This document shows, piece after piece, positions 6,986 to 8,606 of a stretch of DNA of 8,606 bases. Numbering within the stretch: the first letter of the stretch is position 1; each line of letters starts with the position of its first letter. Source of the stretch: DASRQK01 sp040392005 (lineage in GTDB: Bacteria > Bacteroidota > Bacteroidia > Sphingobacteriales > Sphingobacteriaceae); contig JBEBWT010000062.1 of NCBI GenBank assembly GCA_040392005.1, forward strand, positions 1 through 8,606, written 5' to 3'. A program made the translations under genes and the position numbers. Below the pieces are notes generated by a model. The model saw nothing but the letters and a program-made list of their open reading frames with translations. It ran no database searches and was not told the origin of the DNA.

Positions 6986-7392
6986 ATTTAAGAGGATTAG
7001 TTGCGGTCACAGGAAAGCCGGGGTTGTTCAAACTGATTGGCCAGAATAAAAATGGATTTGTCATTGAGAGTCTGGACAAGCAGCCGGTTAGAACTATTGT
7101 AAATATATCTACCACCAAAATGGCCACCCTGGAAGATATCACCATTTTTGCCGAGGAAGAAGAAATCAAACTCCTTGATATATTTAATCGTCTGAAAGAA
7201 AACGATATCATCGTCCCGGATACCAAATCCGACGGAAATGCACTGCGGAATTTTTTCAGAGAAGCAGCTCCCGATCATGATGAATCGAGAGTCTATTCGT
7301 CAGATATCAAAAAAATAATCTCCTGGTACAATATTGTCAGGGAACTGCCGCTCTTTGATGAACCCGAACCGGAGCCATTGCAGGCAGATTAA
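6982..7392 (+). CDS. DUF5606 family protein
   Basis: The 136-residue protein resembles DUF5606, a family I know from Bacteroidota and whose function is unknown. Its opening, MNLRGLVAVTGKPGLFKLIGQ, with NGFVIESLD at 24-32, is the characteristic part and suggests a small beta-rich fold (about 1-60). A helical region follows (about 60-122, with LLDIFNRLKEND and DIKKIISWYNIV), then an acidic Pro/Glu-rich tail (EPEPEPLQAD). There is no signal peptide or membrane span, so it is cytoplasmic. The ATG overlaps the cyclophilin stop (ATGA at 6982-6985), so the two proteins are made from one transcript. Whether they act together is unknown. No metal- or nucleotide-binding motif is visible. Confidence 0.85.
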   Translation: MNLRGLVAVTGKPGLFKLIGQNKNGFVIESLDKQPVRTIVNISTTKMATLEDITIFAEEEEIKLLDIFNRLKENDIIVPDTKSDGNALRNFFREAAPDHDESRVYSSDIKKIISWYNIVRELPLFDEPEPEPLQAD

Positions 7393-7397
7393 GCGGC

Positions 7398-7419
7398 AAA
7401 CAAAAACCGATCTCAGGTT
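7398..7419 (-). terminator. Weak terminator candidate after the 40-aa ORF
   Basis: On the minus strand AACC (7419-7416) pairs with GGTT (7408-7405) around a 7-base loop and runs into TTTTTGTTT. Four base pairs is a poor stem, so this is only a candidate. It lies in the gap between the convergent DUF5606 and 40-aa genes. Confidence 0.28.
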
Positions 7420-7540
7420 ATAAGAAATAAAAGATAGCGAAGGCCAGTGCCAGCCCGATCAACGTCATGATCCAGAAAAGCCGGCTTTCGCTACCAGTAT
7501 CTGCTCCTCTGAAACGATATTCTCTTTTGGGTAATTTCAT
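7418..7540 (-). CDS. 40-residue single-span membrane protein
   Basis: This short reading frame encodes MKLPKREYRF, a polar stretch RGADTGSESR, then about 20 hydrophobic residues (21-40, starting LFWIMTLIGL) up to the stop. A basic N-terminus followed by one C-terminal membrane helix predicts a small inner-membrane protein with its N-terminus in the cytoplasm. I recognise no family. The case for a real gene is the start region: AAGGAGG (7554-7548) sits exactly 7 bases before the ATG, a near-perfect Shine-Dalgarno in a phylum that rarely uses one. No other reading frame claims this 240-base gap between DUF5606 and rlmH. It lies 92 bases after rlmH on the same strand, so it may be in the same transcript; a weak TATATTGT box at about 7616-7609 could instead serve it. 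Its function is unknown. Confidence 0.72.
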   Translation of the reverse strand: MKLPKREYRFRGADTGSESRLFWIMTLIGLALAFAIFYFL

Positions 7541-7547
7541 GATCTTT

Positions 7548-7554
7548 CCTCCTT
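7548..7554 (-). promoter_or_regulatory. Strong Shine-Dalgarno of the 40-aa ORF
   Basis: The minus strand reads AAGGAGG, seven contiguous matches to the anti-Shine-Dalgarno, with the 7-base spacer AAAGATC before ATG (7540-7538). Most other genes in the window lack such a site, so it decides this start and sets this gene apart. Confidence 0.7.
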
Positions 7555-7608
7555 TTATCTATGGATCCTTCCTTTATCTATAAATCCTCCATCCTTATCT
7601 GTGGATGC
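7551..7608 (-). repeat. Three imperfect AGATAA-purine repeats
   Basis: The minus strand contains AGATAA at 7600-7595, 7579-7574 and 7560-7555. Each is preceded by a variant of GGATYYAY, or GCATCCAC in the first copy, and followed by a purine run (GGATGGAGG, AGGAAGG, AAGGAGG). The spacings of 21 and 19 bases are about two helical turns. The last purine run is the Shine-Dalgarno of the 40-aa ORF. The array could be a regulator site, ribosome standby sites, or a simple short duplication. Confidence 0.55.
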
Positions 7609-7632
7609 ACAATATAGGCAATTTCCATAAAA

Positions 7633-8106
7633 TCAGTCATGATGATAGGGCTCGCCCCGCTGAATGGTAAAGGCCCGGTAAAGCTGTTCCACAAAAAACA
7701 AACGCACCATCTGATGTGAAAACGTCATCCTGGACAATGAAATCTGCTTTTGTCCACGGGCATAAATGGATTCATCAAATCCATAGGGACCTCCTATTAT
7801 AAATACCAGTTGCTGCACACTGGCCAGCCCCTGCTTATTCAGGAAATTCGCAAAGGTCACAGACCCAAACTCCTCCCCCTTTTCATCCAGCAACACGACC
7901 ATATCCCCGGGCGAGAGGTGCTTTTGCAGCAATTTTGCCTCCTGCGCTCGCTGACCTGCCACCGTGAGGTTTTTGGAATTTTTGATATCCGGAATTTCCG
8001 TCAGGCGGAAATTGGCATAATGCTTCAGCCTTGACACATACTTGGCGATCCCCGTGTTCAGGTACGCTTCGTCTGTCTTGCCAATACATATCAGGTGTAT
8101 CTTCAT
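7633..8106 (-). CDS. rlmH: 23S rRNA (pseudouridine-1915-N3)-methyltransferase RlmH
   Basis: RlmH methylates pseudouridine 1915 in helix 69 of 23S rRNA on the assembled 70S ribosome, using S-adenosylmethionine. The 157 residues match the family (about 155-160), a single SPOUT (trefoil-knot) domain. Knot and cofactor signatures are VFIIGGPYGF at 101-110, LSRMTFSHQMVR at 124-135, and the C-terminal YHH at 154-156. The start at 8106 gives the conserved opening MKIHLICIGKT. An upstream in-frame ATG at 8166 would add 20 residues that are not part of the family, and it lies in the spacer shared with the divergent DUF3078 gene, so I reject it. A possible -7 box, TAAATTGG (8138-8131), is imperfect. 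The 40-aa membrane ORF follows 92 bases downstream. Confidence 0.97.
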   Translation of the reverse strand: MKIHLICIGKTDEAYLNTGIAKYVSRLKHYANFRLTEIPDIKNSKNLTVAGQRAQEAKLLQKHLSPGDMVVLLDEKGEEFGSVTFANFLNKQGLASVQQLVFIIGGPYGFDESIYARGQKQISLSRMTFSHQMVRLFFVEQLYRAFTIQRGEPYHHD

Positions 8107-8189
8107 CTGTTCAGGATCTGCTCGAAGGGACCAATTTAGCCATTCTGCACGAAAATCAGAAGCCAATCCTCACATTGGCATCTTCTTTG

Positions 8190-8197
8190 TATCTTTG
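8190..8197 (+). promoter_or_regulatory. Promoter of the DUF3078 gene, -7 box TATCTTTG
   Basis: TATCTTTG is an exact TAnnTTTG match. The start would be near 8203, giving a leader of about 27 bases. No TTG is found 19-21 bases upstream; the nearest, at 8175-8177, is only 12 bases away. Confidence 0.62.
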
Positions 8198-8229
8198 GCG
8201 CAATAAAATAAAATCAAAAGAGAAACCCC

Positions 8230-8606
8230 ATGAGAAAAAATTTAACGTTAGCGACGGTGCTGGCTTTATTTTCAGTGACCATTGTGTCAGCACAGGAAGA
8301 TGTGGCCGGAACAGAAAAAAATTGGAAAATTTCTGGCGAGAATACCTTTATGGTCAATCAGAGCTCGTTCTCAAACTGGTCTGCCGGTGGAATCAATTCC
8401 TTTGCGGCCAATCTACTGTTCAATTACAATTTCAATTATCAAAAAGAAAACTGGTCCTGGGACAACAAGGTCATTGCCGGTTATGGGCAGTCCAAGCAAA
8501 AAACACTGGGCTGGCGAAAAAACGATGATCAACTCCGTCTCAGCAGCATGGTAGGCTACAAAGCGGCAGAAAAGTGGCTCTATACCTTTTTTGCAAATTT
8601 CAACAC
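8230..8606 (+). CDS. DUF3078 outer-membrane beta-barrel protein, N-terminal part
   Basis: The first 125 residues are visible; the gene runs off the right edge. MRKNLTLATVLALFSVTIVSA-QE is a clear signal peptide (basic start, hydrophobic core, likely cleavage after SA near residue 21), so the protein is exported. The mature part begins with WKISGENTFMVNQSSFSNWSAGG, the hallmark of DUF3078, a Bacteroidota family of predicted outer-membrane beta-barrels. It continues with alternating aromatic/polar strands (NLLFNYNFNY, WSWDNKVIAGYG, LRLSSMVGYKA, WLYTFFANFN) spaced like barrel hairpins. Its function and cargo are unknown. The start at 8230 is the only one that gives a signal peptide, and it lies about 27 bases after the predicted transcription start. 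It is divergent from rlmH, with 123 bases between start codons. Overlapping plus-strand frames are artefacts. Confidence 0.9.
   Translation, partial: MRKNLTLATVLALFSVTIVSAQEDVAGTEKNWKISGENTFMVNQSSFSNWSAGGINSFAANLLFNYNFNYQKENWSWDNKVIAGYGQSKQKTLGWRKNDDQLRLSSMVGYKAAEKWLYTFFANFN

Noticed and set aside
8107..8166. Upstream ATG extending RlmH by 20 residues
   Set aside because: The extra residues precede the conserved MKIHLICIGKT opening, are not part of the family, and would occupy the spacer shared with the divergent DUF3078 gene.
8163..8178. CCAAT/ATTGG inverted repeat between rlmH and the DUF3078 gene
   Set aside because: Five-base arms with a 6-base gap are expected by chance in a window of this size; there is no supporting second site.
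8031..8554. Plus-strand frames of 165 and 90 codons overlapping rlmH and the DUF3078 gene
   Set aside because: They are out of frame with the DUF3078 gene starting at 8230, which has a signal peptide, a promoter and a recognisable family.

Overview
The window is chromosomal DNA of a member of the Bacteroidota. Three things point there. Several genes are preceded by exact matches to the phylum's -7 promoter box TAnnTTTG. Shine-Dalgarno sequences are mostly absent. Two proteins belong to families I know mainly from this phylum (DUF5606 and DUF3078). Base composition is moderate and even, and I see no insertion sequence, phage gene, CRISPR array or tRNA. This is a core housekeeping region, not an island.

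Layout. From about 6280 down to 39, everything reads on the minus strand: radC, pheT (phenylalanyl-tRNA synthetase beta), a small coiled-coil protein, zapA, a 333-base spacer, rny (RNase Y) and a small membrane protein related to the Mpo1-like/DUF962 family. The spacer is not empty. On the minus strand it can fold into a long hairpin of about 171 nt with a large internal bubble, ending in a run of nine U. I read this as 6S RNA (ssrS). A pair of exact 11-bp direct repeats sits just upstream of it. From 6548 to 7392 the plus strand carries a two-gene unit with a 4-base overlap: a cyclophilin-type peptidyl-prolyl isomerase and a DUF5606 protein. Convergent to it, on the minus strand, are rlmH (7633-8106) and a 40-codon single-span membrane protein gene (7418-7540) with a near-perfect Shine-Dalgarno. 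From 8230 to the right edge, on the plus strand, is the start of an exported outer-membrane beta-barrel protein (DUF3078), cut by the window end.

How it fits together. The left half is a translation, division and RNA-metabolism neighbourhood: aminoacyl-tRNA synthesis (pheT), FtsZ-ring assembly (zapA and perhaps its coiled-coil neighbour), RNA-polymerase control (6S RNA) and mRNA decay (RNase Y). The right half adds protein folding, 23S rRNA methylation (RlmH) and an envelope protein.

Most genes are ordinary. The items most worth following up are the 6S-like RNA with its upstream repeats, the unlisted 40-aa membrane protein with its unusual Shine-Dalgarno and three repeats, and the DUF962 homologue that has lost the family's metal-binding histidines. 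I do not see a new multi-gene system.
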